A stretch of 64,000 nucleotides of DNA from Antarcticibacterium sp. 1MA-6-2 (GCF_021535135.1 NZ_CP091036.1:1550001-1614000), one strand, 5' to 3'. Shown: positions 1 to 14,678, counted from the stretch's first letter. A program made the numbers and translations. Notes: generated by a model not told the origin, from the letters alone.

Positions 1-2
1 TA

Positions 3-1179
3 AATAAACTGGACAGGGAAGGAAAGGACGCTTTTGAACTTCTTGATGAAATCGAGCAAAAATTAAACCTAACCGTTACCCCCTTAAGTTTTCCAATTGG
101 GATGGGATACGACTTCAAGGGAATTTACAATATTTGGGAAAAGAATGTGAATTTGTTCACTAAGTGATCCTAAGAGAGATATTGAAGACACTGTAGAAAT
201 TTCTGATCTTACTTCGAAAGAATTAGATCAATTAATCGGTGAAAAAGCAGCAAATAATTTACGGGAAGAACTGGATCTTGCACAGGGAGTCTATCCGGAA
301 TTTGACAAGGAAGCATACCTGGCTGGAAATCTGCAGCCTGTATTTTTCGGTTCTGCATTAAACAATTTTGGAGTTAGAGAATTGTTAGATTGTTTTGTTG
401 CTATTGCCCCTACCCCTCGTGCAAAAGACAGCGACTCCAGAACTGTAAAACCGGATGAAAATGAATTCACTTGCTTTGTGTTCAAGATCCATGCGAATAT
501 GGATCCCAAGCACCGTGACCGACTTGCATTTGTGAAAATCGTTTCCGGGAAATTTGAAAGGAACAAGCCATATCTTCATGTACGCCACGGAAAAAATCTG
601 AAGTTTTCAAGTCCCAATGCTTTTTTTGCTGAAAAGAAAGAAGTTGTGGATACATCTTATCCGGGAGACATTGTGGGCCTTCACGATACCGGAAATTTTA
701 AAATTGGAGATACTTTGACCGAAGGAGAAGAACTCAACTACAGAGGAATTCCAAGTTTCTCTCCGGAACATTTCCGTTATGTAAATAATGCAGATCCTAT
801 GAAAGCAAAGCAGCTGGAAAAAGGATTGGACCAGTTAATGGATGAAGGTGTAGCGCAGTTATTTACTCTCGAGTTAAACGGAAGAAAAGTTATTGGTACG
901 GTAGGAGCTTTACAGTTTGAAGTCATACAGTACAGGCTTGAACACGAATATAGTGCAAAGTGTAGCTATGAAAACTTAAACGTTTATAAAGCAACCTGGG
1001 TAGAACCTGAAAATCCCAAAAGTGAAGAATTTAAAGACTTTAAACGGGTGAAGGCAAAATTTCTGGCAAAAGACAAAAGAGGACAATTAGTATTCCTGGC
1101 AGACTCTCAATTTTCTCTGCAAATGACACAGCAGAAATATCCTTCAATTAAATTTCATTTCGTCTCGGAGTTCAAATAG
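3..1179 (+). CDS. prfC: Peptide chain release factor 3, C-terminal part (5' end outside window, one assembly frameshift)
   Basis: RF3 is a translational GTPase that recycles RF1/RF2 from the ribosome after termination. The window opens inside the gene: the first frame reads about 53 codons of the G domain, then breaks at CTAAG (160-164); the second frame carries on without a gap to the stop at 1179. The joined product runs NLFT-[T/S]-GDPKRDIEDTVE, the expected RF3 linker, followed by domains II and III. Restoring CCGG gives ACCGGT and a continuous frame (Thr-Gly-Asp). I infer a sequence error, not a pseudogene. RF3 is preferred over EF-G or TypA because of the RF3-specific region around GTVGALQFEVIQYRLEHEY. 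Confidence 0.9.
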
Positions 1180-1371
1180 TTGCTAAAGAGAATTACTGTC
1201 AGGCACTGAAATGACTTTTGATGGCTTTCCTTCCTAATGCAGCGGGTACCTCTTATTAATCTATACAAACTGTCGCAGGAAATTTGCTTCAGGCACTATA
1301 ATTTTTTTTGAGAAACGCCCTACTCAAAATTTGAAGTTGCACATCTTTTATATTCATAAATGTCATATGAC

Positions 1372-1692
1372 TTAATCCCTTTTGGAATTAAAACTTCTTT
1401 TTCCCAATAAAATCTCGAAGAACAACTTAAAATCTGATATCAGGCTCCAGAAAGGATATTTAAAAGTTGCAGGTTTATTCCTCTCAAAAAAGGCGTGTCC
1501 TATCCAGGCAAAAGCATATCCCACAACGGGCACAAATATCCACTCCCATCCCCAATCCCAGATGATTGCCAGGAAAAGCAAAACAAAAACTAAGAATGTT
1601 CCTATAAAATGCAGAATCCTGCTGGTCTTATTCCTGTGCTCACTTAAATAGAAGCGATAGAACTCCTTGTAAGTCTTAATCCGTTCTGCCAT
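1372..1692 (-). CDS. DUF962 / Mpo1-like small membrane protein
   Basis: This is a 106-residue protein of the DUF962 family, whose yeast member Mpo1 is a dioxygenase in fatty-acid alpha-oxidation. The N-terminal part has the family pattern YLSEHRNKTSRILHFIGT, with histidines likely to bind metal, then two hydrophobic segments (about residues 30-48 and 50-68) separated by a short turn, then GHAFFERNKPATFKYP, another conserved histidine block. Length fits bacterial members. The reaction in bacteria is not established, so only the family call is firm. It is followed on the same strand by a GNAT gene encoded just upstream (1713-2168). Confidence 0.85.
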   Translation of the reverse strand: MAERIKTYKEFYRFYLSEHRNKTSRILHFIGTFLVFVLLFLAIIWDWGWEWIFVPVVGYAFAWIGHAFFERNKPATFKYPFWSLISDFKLFFEILLGKRSFNSKRD

Positions 1693-1712
1693 AGATATTA
1701 GGTAAAGCTTAT

Positions 1713-2168
1713 TTATTCAGAAAGTACCTTCATAAAACAAACGCTGTTCTCCACTCCTGCATACTGCCCGTAATTAGGAATTATGCTGTACCCATTCTTT
1801 TTGTAAAGCTGAATAGCATCCGGCTGCCGTATTCCTGTTTCTAAGATACATTTCCTAAAAGAAAGTTCTGCAGCCCATTTTTCCAATTCTTTGAGTACTA
1901 CTGAAGCTAAACCTTTGCCCCTGCTTTCAGGCTTAACAAACATCCGCTTCACTTCTGCAACTCCGGGTTCAAATTCTTTAAGTGCTCCACATCCCACCGG
2001 AGACTCATTTTCATAAAGGATAATAAAACATTTTATCCTGTCCAGCTTATTGTATTGATCGTAAAAGGAATGTTCTTCCCCATCGGTTACTGCCAACTCC
2101 TTATCAAGTTGTTTAATTAGCAATAGAAGATCCTGATCTTCTGCATTTGTTCTTTTAGTTTGAATCAC
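1713..2168 (-). CDS. GNAT-family N-acetyltransferase
   Basis: This 151-residue protein shows the GNAT fold: strand pattern PVGCGALKEF, then EVKRMFVKPESRGKGLASVVL, which holds the acetyl-CoA pyrophosphate-binding loop (R-G-K-G-L-A), then AIQLYKKNGY near the C-terminus. Such enzymes move an acetyl group from acetyl-CoA to an amine; the substrate cannot be told from sequence. The start used is GTG at 2168 (MIQTKR), which gives a normal family length. It lies 20 bases upstream of the DUF962 gene on the same strand, so the two may be cotranscribed. Confidence 0.85.
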   Translation of the reverse strand: MIQTKRTNAEDQDLLLLIKQLDKELAVTDGEEHSFYDQYNKLDRIKCFIILYENESPVGCGALKEFEPGVAEVKRMFVKPESRGKGLASVVLKELEKWAAELSFRKCILETGIRQPDAIQLYKKNGYSIIPNYGQYAGVENSVCFMKVLSE

Positions 2169-2208
2169 CTGTATCTGTTCAATTAGATCCTATAAAAAAG
2201 CGTTTTAA

Positions 2209-2721
2209 TTAAATGGTGGGTAATTTCCTTCTACACCAATTTTCAAGTTTCCCATATTTTTCTTTGCGGTAGTCAAGCGTTTGAAATATAGAATTTTGAA
2301 AACCTATAGTTCTACGGTCATTGTCTCTCGGGAAAAATTTGAGGTCGCCAATGAGAGAATCAATTACAGTAAGTTCGATAAAAACGCCGTCATAGGTTAT
2401 TTGAGTAAAAAGGGAATCCTTATAAATCGTGTCGATCCTGAGATGATCGGCAGAGAGATATCCCACAAAATAACTGAATATCTTGTAAGGGAATTTGTTA
2501 CCAGCTAACTTTTTTCTATTCACATAGAACACATTTGAGTTCCATTTGCCAAGTATACTAATTTCCTGATTCTCATCGTCGGAAGTTGCTATTAATTTTT
2601 TGGTGAGTTTTTTCATCTTTTTAGAAGTGAAAACAGGCGTTACCATATTCAATTTGAAAATATTACTGTAATTGAATTTAAGAAAAAACCCAAAGTTTTC
2701 ATGTGGTTCAACATCTAACAA
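2209..2721 (-). CDS. Hypothetical protein, unrecognised
   Basis: I do not recognise this 170-residue reading frame. It is rich in Phe, Asn, Lys and Ile with no clear signal peptide or membrane helix, and looks like a soluble beta-rich protein (runs such as DTIYKDSLFTQITYDGVFIELTVIDSL). The longest frame starts at TTG (2721); an ATG at 2646 (MVTPVF) is an alternative. The region is more AT-rich than its neighbours and the frame has no operon partner, so it could be a recent acquisition or an orphan gene. Support is codon continuity only. Confidence 0.5.
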   Translation of the reverse strand: MLDVEPHENFGFFLKFNYSNIFKLNMVTPVFTSKKMKKLTKKLIATSDDENQEISILGKWNSNVFYVNRKKLAGNKFPYKIFSYFVGYLSADHLRIDTIYKDSLFTQITYDGVFIELTVIDSLIGDLKFFPRDNDRRTIGFQNSIFQTLDYRKEKYGKLENWCRRKLPTI

Positions 2722-2830
2722 TGCTCGGATCGTTTATATATTATAGAACTTGTAAGGCAGATAACTTTATAAGAAACAAATCTATTGTCTAAACAATTAA
2801 TCACCTCCTATCCTATATTGAGAAAAAAGA

Positions 2831-2857
2831 AAACCCGAAGGCCGAGACTTCGGGTAA
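2831..2857 (-). terminator. Terminator downstream of the DUF3467 gene
   Basis: A GC-rich hairpin (ACCCGAAG...CTTCGGGT) lies just past the DUF3467 stop codon and is followed on the minus strand by a T-rich run (the complement of gaaaaaagaaaa). It is a typical intrinsic terminator for the rpoC-DUF3467 end of the operon. Confidence 0.75.
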
Positions 2858-2861
2858 TATT

Positions 2862-3176
2862 TTATGCCTGTCCTGTAGGACCAAAATTCAGGGGAATAGG
2901 AGGCTGCTCGTAATCTTTAATCTCCCCGTGTGCCTTTTCAAACCTCTGAACATTATCTGCTAATGCTTTTAAAAGTCGCTTAGCGTGTTGCGGGGTAAGT
3001 ATTATACGGGACTTCACCTTACTTTTCGGTGTACCGGGCATAATACTGACAAAATCTACCACAAATTCAGAAACTGAATGGTTTATTATGGCAAGGTTTG
3101 AATAAGTTCCTTCAGCTATTTTTTCATCTAATTCTATGTTGATCTGTCCTTTTTTAGGTTTTTTTTCTTCACTCAT
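2862..3176 (-). CDS. DUF3467 domain protein
   Basis: This is a 104-residue protein of the DUF3467 family, common directly downstream of rpoC in Bacteroidetes. The chosen start is the ATG at 3176 (MSEEKKPKKGQINIELDE), because the longer frame upstream runs through the two hairpins after rpoC. Recognisable blocks are EGTYSNLAIINHSVSEFVVDF and SRIILTPQHAKRLLKAL. Function is unknown; the Lys-rich start and conserved place next to RNA polymerase suggest, without proof, a link to transcription or translation. Confidence 0.85.
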   Translation of the reverse strand: MSEEKKPKKGQINIELDEKIAEGTYSNLAIINHSVSEFVVDFVSIMPGTPKSKVKSRIILTPQHAKRLLKALADNVQRFEKAHGEIKDYEQPPIPLNFGPTGQA

Positions 3177-3207
3177 AATTTTATGTTTACAATATAAAGG
3201 TACAAAA

Positions 3208-3275
3208 AGAGGCTCTATAAGGAGCCTCTGATGTTTATAAAAGAAAAAGGGCCGCGAATGCGACCCTTTCATATT
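3208..3275 (-). terminator. Two stem-loops after rpoC
   Basis: Two hairpins separate rpoC from the DUF3467 gene: AGAGGCTC...GAGCCTCT (about 3209-3229) and AAAGGGTCGC...GCGGCCCTTT (about 3247-3270, minus-strand sense). Both have A/T-rich flanks. The one next to the rpoC stop probably ends or attenuates the rpoBC message; the second sits in the leader of the DUF3467 gene. Confidence 0.65.
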
Positions 3276-3280
3276 TGCTG

Positions 3281-7622
<4,342 letters not shown>

Positions 7623-7626
7623 TTAT

Positions 7627-7654
7627 AAGGGAATCACAACTTAGCGACTCCCTT
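7627..7654 (-). promoter_or_regulatory. Stem-loop between rpoB and rpoC
   Basis: In the 82-base rpoB-rpoC gap an 11-bp stem with a few G-U pairs (AAGGGAGTCGC with GTGATTCCCTT, minus-strand sense) encloses a 6-base loop. No T-run follows, so RNA processing or mild attenuation is more likely than full termination. The loop holds GCTAAGT, another possible misread RCCGGY. Confidence 0.5.
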
Positions 7655-7665
7655 TAAACAGCATA

Positions 7666-10600
7666 TTATTCTTCTAATCTAATATCCAAACCTAAACCTT
7701 TCAATTCGTGCATTAATACGTTGAAAGATTCTGGTAATCCCGGCTCTGGCATTGGCTCCCCTTTTACGATTGCCTCGTAAGTTTTAGCTCTACCTATAAC
7801 GTCATCAGATTTTACAGTTAAAATCTCTCTAAGGGTAGCTGATGCTCCATAAGCCTCAAGCGCCCAAACTTCCATTTCACCAAAACGCTGACCTCCAAAC
7901 TGTGCCTTACCACCAAGCGGCTGCTGAGTAATAAGTGAGTATGGTCCAATTGAACGGGCGTGCATTTTATCGTCAATCATATGTCCTAATTTCAACATAT
8001 AAATTACACCAACTGTTGCAGCCTGGTCAAATCTGTCTCCGGTACCACCATCATATAAGTGAGTATGTCCAAAGCGCGGTACACCTACTTCATCTGTAAG
8101 CTCATTTATTTGATCTAAAGTTGCACCATCAAAGATTGGAGTTGCATACTTTCTTCCAAGTTTTTGTCCAGCCCATCCTAACACAGTCTCGTAAATTTGA
8201 CCAATGTTCATACGGGAAGGTACACCAAGCGGGTTAAGTACAATATCCACTGGAGTTCCGTCTTCAAGGAAAGGCATATCTTCCTGACGAACGATACGTG
8301 CAACAATACCTTTGTTACCGTGACGACCCGCCATTTTATCACCTACTTTAAGTTTTCTCTTCTTAGCTACATAAATCTTAGCTAATTTGATAATACCTGC
8401 AGGTAACTCATCTCCAACAGAGATCGTGAATTTCTCCCTTCTAAGGTTACCCTGAAGGTCATTTTCCTTGATCTTGTAATTGTGGATAAGATCTGCCACC
8501 AATTTGTTTAAGTGGTCATCTGTAGTCCAGGTTCCCTGTGTAAGGTGGATATAATCATCTACAGAGTTTAACATCTTAAGAGTATATTTTTTACCTTTTG
8601 GTAATACTTCCTCTCCAAGATCATTTTGAACTCCTTGTGCAGTTTTTCCACCAACAATAGCAAACAACTTATCTACTAATTCTGACTTAAGAATTGCAAA
8701 CTTAGCATCATACTTTTTGTCCAATGCAGCTACATCTTCCTTATCCTGTACACGTTTGCGCTTATCTTTTACGGCACGGGCAAAAAGTTTCTTGTTAATA
8801 ACAACACCTCTTAATGAAGGGTGAGCTTTTAACGAAGCATCTTTTACATCTCCAGCCTTGTCTCCAAAGATCGCTCTAAGTAATTTTTCTTCCGGAGTTG
8901 GATCGCTTTCACCTTTAGGAGTAATTTTTCCAATAAGAATATCACCAGGCTTCACTTCAGCTCCAATTCTAATCATACCGTTTTCATCAAGGTCTTTTGT
9001 AGCCTCTTCAGAAACGTTTGGTATATCATTAGTAAGTTCCTCGTTACCTAATTTGGTATCACGAACTTCCAGTGAATATTCATCTATATGAATAGAAGTG
9101 AAAACATCTTCTCTTACCACTCTTTCAGAAATAACTATCGCATCCTCGAAGTTATATCCTTTCCAGGGCATGAAAGCAACTTTCATGTTTCTTCCCAGTG
9201 CAAGTTCTCCGGCCTCGGTTGCATAACCCTGGCAAAGCACCTGTCCTGTAGTTACTCTATCACCTACACGCACAATTGGCTTAAGGTTAATAGAAGTTCC
9301 CTGGTTGGTTTTTCTGAATTTTATTAATTCATAAGTTTTTGAATCACTGTCAAAACTTACCATTCTCTCTTCCTCTGTCCGGTCGTATTTAATGGTAATT
9401 CTTTCAGCATCCACATATTCTACAACTCCAGCTCCTTCAGCATTTATTAATACTCTGGAGTCTGTCGCTACAGCTCTCTCAAGACCAGTTCCCACAATTG
9501 GAGATTCTGCTCTTAATAAAGGAACTGCCTGACGCATCATGTTTGATCCCATCAACGCCCTGTTCGCATCATCGTGCTCCAGGAATGGAATTAAGGATGC
9601 CGAAATAGAAGCAATCTGGTTTGGAGCAACGTCAGTATAATGAACTGTAATTGGCTCTACTACCGGGAAATCTCCTTCTTCACGGGCAATTACTCTTTCA
9701 GCATTGATTGTTCCATCGTCATCAAGAGAAATGTTAGCCTGAGCTATCAATTTATCTTCTTCTTCTTCAGCACTTAAGTAAATAGGATCTTGTGAAAAAT
9801 CTATTTTACCATTGGTCACTGTACGATAAGGAGTTTCAATAAAGCCCATCCCGTTAACTTTGGCAAATACAGCCAAAGAAGAGATCAAACCAATGTTTGG
9901 TCCCTCAGGAGTTTCAATAGGACACAACCTTCCGTAGTGAGTATAGTGAACGTCACGAACCTCGAATCCTGCACGCTCCCTGGAAAGTCCCCCAGGTCCT
10001 AGTGCGGAAAGTCTACGTTTGTGAGTAATCTCTGCCAGTGGATTCGTTTGATCCATGAACTGAGATAACTGGTTTGTTCCAAAAAATGAATTGATAACTG
10101 AAGATAATGTCTTCGCGTTGATCAAATCTATAGGAGTAAATACCTCGTTGTCACGTACGTTCATTCTCTCACGAATTGTACGGGCCATACGAGCCAAACC
10201 AACACCAAACTGCTGAGAAAGCTGCTCTCCTACTGTTCTAACACGACGGTTAGATAAGTGATCAATATCATCAATCTCTGCCTTTGAGTTAATTAACTCA
10301 ATTAAGTATTTAACAATGGTAATAATATCTTCTTTGGTAAGCACCTGCTTATCCATTCCAATATCAAGACCAAGTTTTTTGTTCATTCTATATCGTCCTA
10401 CTTCACCAAGGCTATAGCGTTGGTCAGAGAAGAACAATTTGTCAATAATACCACGCGCAGTTTCTTCATCCGGCGGCTCAGCATTACGTAATTGACGGTA
10501 AATGTGTTCTACTGCCTCTTTTTCAGAGTTAGTAGGATCCTTTTGTAATGTATTGTGAATAATAGCGTAATCACCTGTAGAATTATCCTCTTTGTGAAGA

Positions 10601-11479
10601 AGGATAGTTTTAGTTCCGGTTTCAAGGATTTCCTCTACGTGATCTTTATCAAGTTCGGTATCACGATCAAGAACGATCTCGTTACGCTCAATAGAAACAA
10701 CTTCGCTAAGTATCTTCATCCACGAAATCCTCGTACCAGGTATTTAATACCCTTGCAGCAAGTTTTCTACCTAAATATTTCTTTAATCCTGTTTTAGAAA
10801 CTTTCACTTCTTCAGCAAGGTCGAAGATCTCAAGGATATCCTTATCTCTTTCAAAACCAATAGCACGGAAAAGTGTAGTTACAGGTAATTTTTTCTTTCT
10901 ATCGATATAAGCATACATCACGTTGTTTATATCGGTAGCAAATTCTATCCAGGATCCTTTAAACGGGATAATTCTGGCAGAATAAAGTTTAGTTCCATTT
11001 GCATGGAATGACTGTCCAAAGAATACACCGGGGGAACGATGTAATTGGGAAACAACTACTCTCTCAGCACCGTTGATGCAAAAAGTCCCACTTGGGGTCA
11101 TATAAGGGATGGTTCCTAAGTAAACATCTTGTACAATGGTTTCGAAATCTTCATGTTCGGGATCTGTACAATATAGTTTTAAGCGGGCTTTAAGCGGTAC
11201 GCTATATGTCAATCCACGTTCAATACATTCCTGTATGGAATATCTTGGTGGGTCCACAAAGTAATCTAAGAATTCTAATACGAATTGATTACGGGTGTCT
11301 GTAATGGGAAAGTTTTCCATGAAGGTATTATACAGACCTTCGTCTCCCCTTTCTTCTGATTTAGTTTCTAATTGAAAGAAATCCTGAAATGACTTAATTT
11401 GGATGTCCAAAAAGTCCGGGTATTCAGGTTTGTTCTTTACGGAAGAGAAATTCAATCTTTCAGTTTGCGTTGCTAACAT
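7666..11479 (-). CDS. rpoB: RNA polymerase beta subunit (one assembly frameshift near 10708)
   Basis: This encodes the beta subunit, about 1,270 residues when joined. The start used is the ATG at 11479, preceded in frame by a TTG. Landmarks: [13 protein letters not shown] in the N-terminal lobe; the rifampicin pocket [34 protein letters not shown]; the C-terminal clamp [16 protein letters not shown]...[18 protein letters not shown]. In the rifampicin pocket the usual sensitive residues (Gln, Asp, His, Ser, Leu) are all present. The break is at CTAAG (10706-10710); CCGG there restores [20 protein letters not shown]. Cotranscribed with rplL upstream and rpoC downstream. Confidence 0.97.
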
Positions 11480-11550
11480 CAATGGACGGAATTATATTTA
11501 GTTATATATGTGGGTGCGCTACAAGGACTATACCATTATAGACGCAAAAG

Positions 11551-11588
11551 GGTTTAGACCTTCAGGACCGAATCCTGAGGTCTAAACC
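11551..11588 (-). promoter_or_regulatory. Strong stem-loop between rplL and rpoB
   Basis: A 16-bp near-perfect stem (GGTTTAGACCTCAGGA with TCCTGAAGGTCTAAACC, one bulge) with a 5-base loop lies between rplL and rpoB, followed on the minus strand by CTTTTG. In enterobacteria this gap holds an attenuator and RNase III site that set the ribosomal-protein to polymerase ratio. The position suggests the same role here; that is inference. Confidence 0.7.
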
Positions 11589-11611
11589 TAAATAATATTG
11601 CTTTGTCAAGC

Positions 11612-11989
11612 TTATTTAAGCTCAACCTCGGCTCCTGCTTCTTCTAACTGTGTTTTTAATGCTTCAGCTTCGTCTTTAGAAACTCCTTCTTTAACTGGAC
11701 GTGGAGCGTTGTCTACCAATTCTTTTGCGTCTTTAAGACCAAGACTGGTAAGCTCTTTTACCAATTTAACTACTGCAAGCTTAGAAGCTCCAGCTGCTTT
11801 AAGGATTACATCAAATTCAGTTTGCTCTTCAGCGGCTTCTTCACCACCACCAGCACCACCAGCAGCAACAGCTACAGCAGCAGCAGCAGGCTCGATACCA
11901 TACTCTTCTTTTAATATTGTAGCTAATTCATTAACTTCTTTTACTGTTAAGTTAACTAATTGCTCTGCGAAATCTTTTAAATCTGCCAT
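11612..11989 (-). CDS. rplL: 50S ribosomal protein L7/L12
   Basis: L7/L12 forms the ribosomal stalk that recruits translational GTPases. The 125-residue protein has the N-terminal dimerisation domain ([21 protein letters not shown]), an Ala/Gly-rich hinge (about residues 36-50) and the C-terminal globular domain with [20 protein letters not shown] and [14 protein letters not shown]. Complete and in frame. It lies 57 bases downstream of rplJ, whose product binds it in the stalk. Confidence 0.97.
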   Translation of the reverse strand: MADLKDFAEQLVNLTVKEVNELATILKEEYGIEPAAAAVAVAAGGAGGGEEAAEEQTEFDVILKAAGASKLAVVKLVKELTSLGLKDAKELVDNAPRPVKEGVSKDEAEALKTQLEEAGAEVELK

Positions 11990-12046
11990 TTTCTATCGTT
12001 TTAAAATGTTCTTTAATTATATAATTGTTAAAAAGTGCGTACTTGT

Positions 12047-12568
12047 TTATCCTTCTTTTTCAGAAAGAGTTTTAAGAATTCCAGCTATCTTACCACCACC
12101 AGACTTAAGCGCAGAAATAACATTCTTCGCAGGTGATTGAAGTAATCCAACGATATCTCCAATAACTTCTTCTTTAGATTTAATATTAACCAGGTTGTCC
12201 AGGTTATTATCACCTAAATAAACAGCCTCTTCAATGAAAGCTCCTTTAAGTAATGGTTTGTCAGATTTTTTTCTGAATTCTTTGATAACTTTGGCCGGAG
12301 CATTTCCAACCTCAGAAAACATTATTGAAGTATTGCCTTTTAAAACTGAAGGAAGTTCTCCGAATTCTTTATCGGAAGCTTCCATAGCTTTTGCAAGCAA
12401 TGTATTTTTAACTACTGCAAGTTTTATGTTTGCTTTAAAACAAGCTCTACGTAAGTTTGAAGTATTTAAGGCATTAAGGCCAGAAATATCAGCAAGGTAA
12501 ATAATATTGTTATTTGCTAACTGCGCAGTTAAATCTTCAATTACTATTGATTTTTCTTCTCTTGTCAT
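12047..12568 (-). CDS. rplJ: 50S ribosomal protein L10
   Basis: L10 anchors L7/L12 dimers to the ribosome. The 173-residue protein begins MTREEKSIVIEDLTAQLANN and has the family blocks YLADISGLNALNTSNLRRACF and KLAVVKNTLLAKAM. The C-terminal helix that binds L7/L12 is present. It sits 11 bases downstream of rplA and upstream of rplL, the standard order; in other bacteria L10 with L12 represses its own operon. Confidence 0.96.
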   Translation of the reverse strand: MTREEKSIVIEDLTAQLANNNIIYLADISGLNALNTSNLRRACFKANIKLAVVKNTLLAKAMEASDKEFGELPSVLKGNTSIMFSEVGNAPAKVIKEFRKKSDKPLLKGAFIEEAVYLGDNNLDNLVNIKSKEEVIGDIVGLLQSPAKNVISALKSGGGKIAGILKTLSEKEG

Positions 12569-12579
12569 AATCTTAAATA

Positions 12580-13279
12580 TTATTGCTCAGTGAACCTTTT
12601 GGTATCAATTTCAACACTTGGGCTCATTGTAGAAGAGATGTGGATACTTTTAATATAAACTCCCTTTGCAGCCACTGGCTTCAACTTAACCAACGTAGTT
12701 AATAATTCTCTTGCGTTTCCGGCAATTTTATCGGCATCAAAAGATGCTTTTCCAATACCTGCGTGTACAATACCCGTTTTGTCAACTTTAAAGTCAATCT
12801 TACCAGCTTTAACATCAGATACTGCTTTTGCAACATCCATAGTTACTGTACTAGTTTTAGGGTTAGGCATTAAACCACGGGGTCCTAATACTCTACCAAG
12901 AGGTCCTAATTTACCCATAACACTAGGCATGGTGATTATAACATCAACATCTGTCCAACCTCCTTTAATTTTATCGAGGTACTCATCTAATCCTACATAG
13001 TCTGCACTAAGCTTCTTTAGCTTCTGCCTCCTTGTCTGGAGTCACTAAAGCAAGAACTTTTACGTCTTTACCTGTACCGTGTGGAAGTGTAACAACACCT
13101 CTTACCATTTGATTAGCTTTACGTGGATCTACGTTCAAACGAACCGCAAGATCTACAGAAGCATCAAATTTTTCGTAGGATATTTCTTTTACTAAAGCAG
13201 AGGCTTCAGCTACCGAATACAGTTTTCCGTTTTCGATTTTTGACTGAGCTTCTTTAAGCTTTTTAGTTACTTTTGCCAT
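12580..13279 (-). CDS. rplA: 50S ribosomal protein L1 (assembly frameshift at 13007-13011)
   Basis: L1 forms the mobile stalk at the ribosomal E site. The N-terminal 90 residues ([22 protein letters not shown]) and the C-terminal 116 ([20 protein letters not shown]) lie in different frames, split at CTAAG. Restoring CCGG gives [20 protein letters not shown], the normal join. A second oddity is in the invariant PNPKTGTVT motif, which here reads PNPKTSTVT because the DNA shows ACTAGT (12850-12855); ACCGGT would give the expected Gly. Both are read as errors at RCCGGY. Joined length about 232 residues is normal. Confidence 0.95.
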
Positions 13280-13297
13280 TTTTGATTTTGTTTTGGA

Positions 13298-13737
13298 TTA
13301 AAACGGCGCCTGCCCTTTAATAGTTACACCCATAGAGCGAGCAGTTCCCGCTACCATTTTCATAGCTGATTCTACGGTAAATGCGTTTAAATCCTGCATC
13401 TTATCTTCAGCAATCGCTCTAACCTGATCCCAGGACATGCTGGCGATCTTTTTACGGTTAGGCTCTCCTGATCCTTTTTTGGTTTTAGCTGCTTCCATAA
13501 TTTGCACTGCAGCTTAGGTGGAGTTTTAATTACAAAATCAAAAGACTTATCTTTATAAACTGTAATTTGAACAGGTAAAACTTTACCTGGCTTATCCTGG
13601 GTTCTAGCATTGAATTGCTTACAGAACTCCATTATATTAACTCCGGCAGCACCTAAAGCAGGTCCAACTGGTGGTGATGGGTTAGCAGCACCTCCACGAA
13701 CTTGTAGTTTAACAACTTTACTTACTTCTTTTGCCAT
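13298..13737 (-). CDS. rplK: 50S ribosomal protein L11 (assembly frameshift at 13513-13518)
   Basis: L11 is part of the GTPase-associated centre. The N-terminal domain reads [22 protein letters not shown] and the C-terminal RNA-binding domain ends [13 protein letters not shown]. The frame breaks in the invariant TPPAA motif at CTTAGG; putting CCGG there gives [20 protein letters not shown] and removes the extra two bases. Joined length is 145 residues, normal. First gene of the rplKAJL-rpoBC series, downstream of nusG. Confidence 0.95.
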
Positions 13738-13814
13738 TTTTGTTATTTTTAGGTGATAGTTTTAAGAGTGGAAGCTTTAAAAACTATCAAAAATATATGT
13801 AACAGTTATTACCT

Positions 13815-14372
13815 TTATACTTTTTCTACTTGCATATAGCTAAGTTCCAATGGAGTTTTTCTTCCGAAAATTTTCACCATTACTTCAAGCTTACGCTTTT
13901 CTTCATTTATTTTCTCAACCGTACCATTAAATCCATTAAAAGGACCATCTATAACCTTAATAGTCTCTCCAATAGTGAATGGTATTGCAACATTGTCTGC
14001 TTTTACTGAAAGTTCATCAACTTTACCGAGCATCCTGTTAACCTCAGACCTTCTAAGCGGAACCGGATCACCACCTTTAGTTTCACCTAAAAATCCTATA
14101 ACACCGTTAATAGATTTAATGATATGTGGAATCTCTCCTGAAAGGTTCGCAAGAATCATTACATACCCAGGGAAGTAAACACGTTCCTTGTTTATCTTCT
14201 TTCCGTTTCTTATCTGGATAACTTTTTCGGTAGGAACAAGAACCTCGCTTACAAGATCCTCCATACCCTGGTGAGATATCTCACGTTCGATATACTCCTT
14301 AACCTTATTTTCCTGACCACTTACGGCACGAACTACATACCATTTTTTATCCTTAACTTCTGCCATAGCCAT
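13815..14372 (-). CDS. nusG: Transcription antitermination/termination factor NusG
   Basis: NusG binds RNA polymerase and couples it to ribosomes or Rho. The 185-residue protein has the NGN domain (KKWYVVRAVSGQENKVKEYIE ... PGYVMILANL) and a C-terminal KOW domain (GETIKVIDGPFNGFNGTVEKI). Two near starts exist (14372 MAMAEV and 14366 MAEV); either gives a normal protein. It lies three bases after secE and 77 bases before rplK, the usual order. Confidence 0.96.
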   Translation of the reverse strand: MAMAEVKDKKWYVVRAVSGQENKVKEYIEREISHQGMEDLVSEVLVPTEKVIQIRNGKKINKERVYFPGYVMILANLSGEIPHIIKSINGVIGFLGETKGGDPVPLRRSEVNRMLGKVDELSVKADNVAIPFTIGETIKVIDGPFNGFNGTVEKINEEKRKLEVMVKIFGRKTPLELSYMQVEKV

Positions 14373-14375
14373 ATT

Positions 14376-14573
14376 TTATGATTTAATCCATTCAAAATAC
14401 TGTTCAATGGCTGAACTAAATACGGTATCTATACCCCAGATAGCCAATGAAAATATAATTGAAAAAACAGCTACAACTATTGTAAGCCTTTGAGCCTCCG
14501 GCCAGGTTGGCCAGGTAACGTGGTTTTTCAACTCGTTGTAAGACTCTGAAATATAATTGACGATTCCTGCCAT
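14376..14573 (-). CDS. secE: Preprotein translocase subunit SecE
   Basis: SecE clamps SecY in the protein-export channel. The 65-residue single-helix form begins MAGIVNYISESYNELKNHVTWPTWPEAQRL, with the amphipathic helix and the conserved VTWP turn, then one transmembrane segment (about residues 30-52). It lies between tRNA-Trp and nusG in the canonical order. Confidence 0.95.
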   Translation of the reverse strand: MAGIVNYISESYNELKNHVTWPTWPEAQRLTIVVAVFSIIFSLAIWGIDTVFSSAIEQYFEWIKS

Positions 14574-14678
14574 TGTATTCTACTATTTTCACGGTTTCAA
14601 AGACTTTCCGGGAGGTAAGGCTTCTCGCCACGATGATTCTTGTTATATAAAATTACCTTAACAGAAGTAACTTTTATG

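Noticed and set aside
11598..12140. Ser/Ala-rich plus-strand reading frame opposite rplL
   Set aside because: It is the complement of the rplL/rplJ genes with no independent support.
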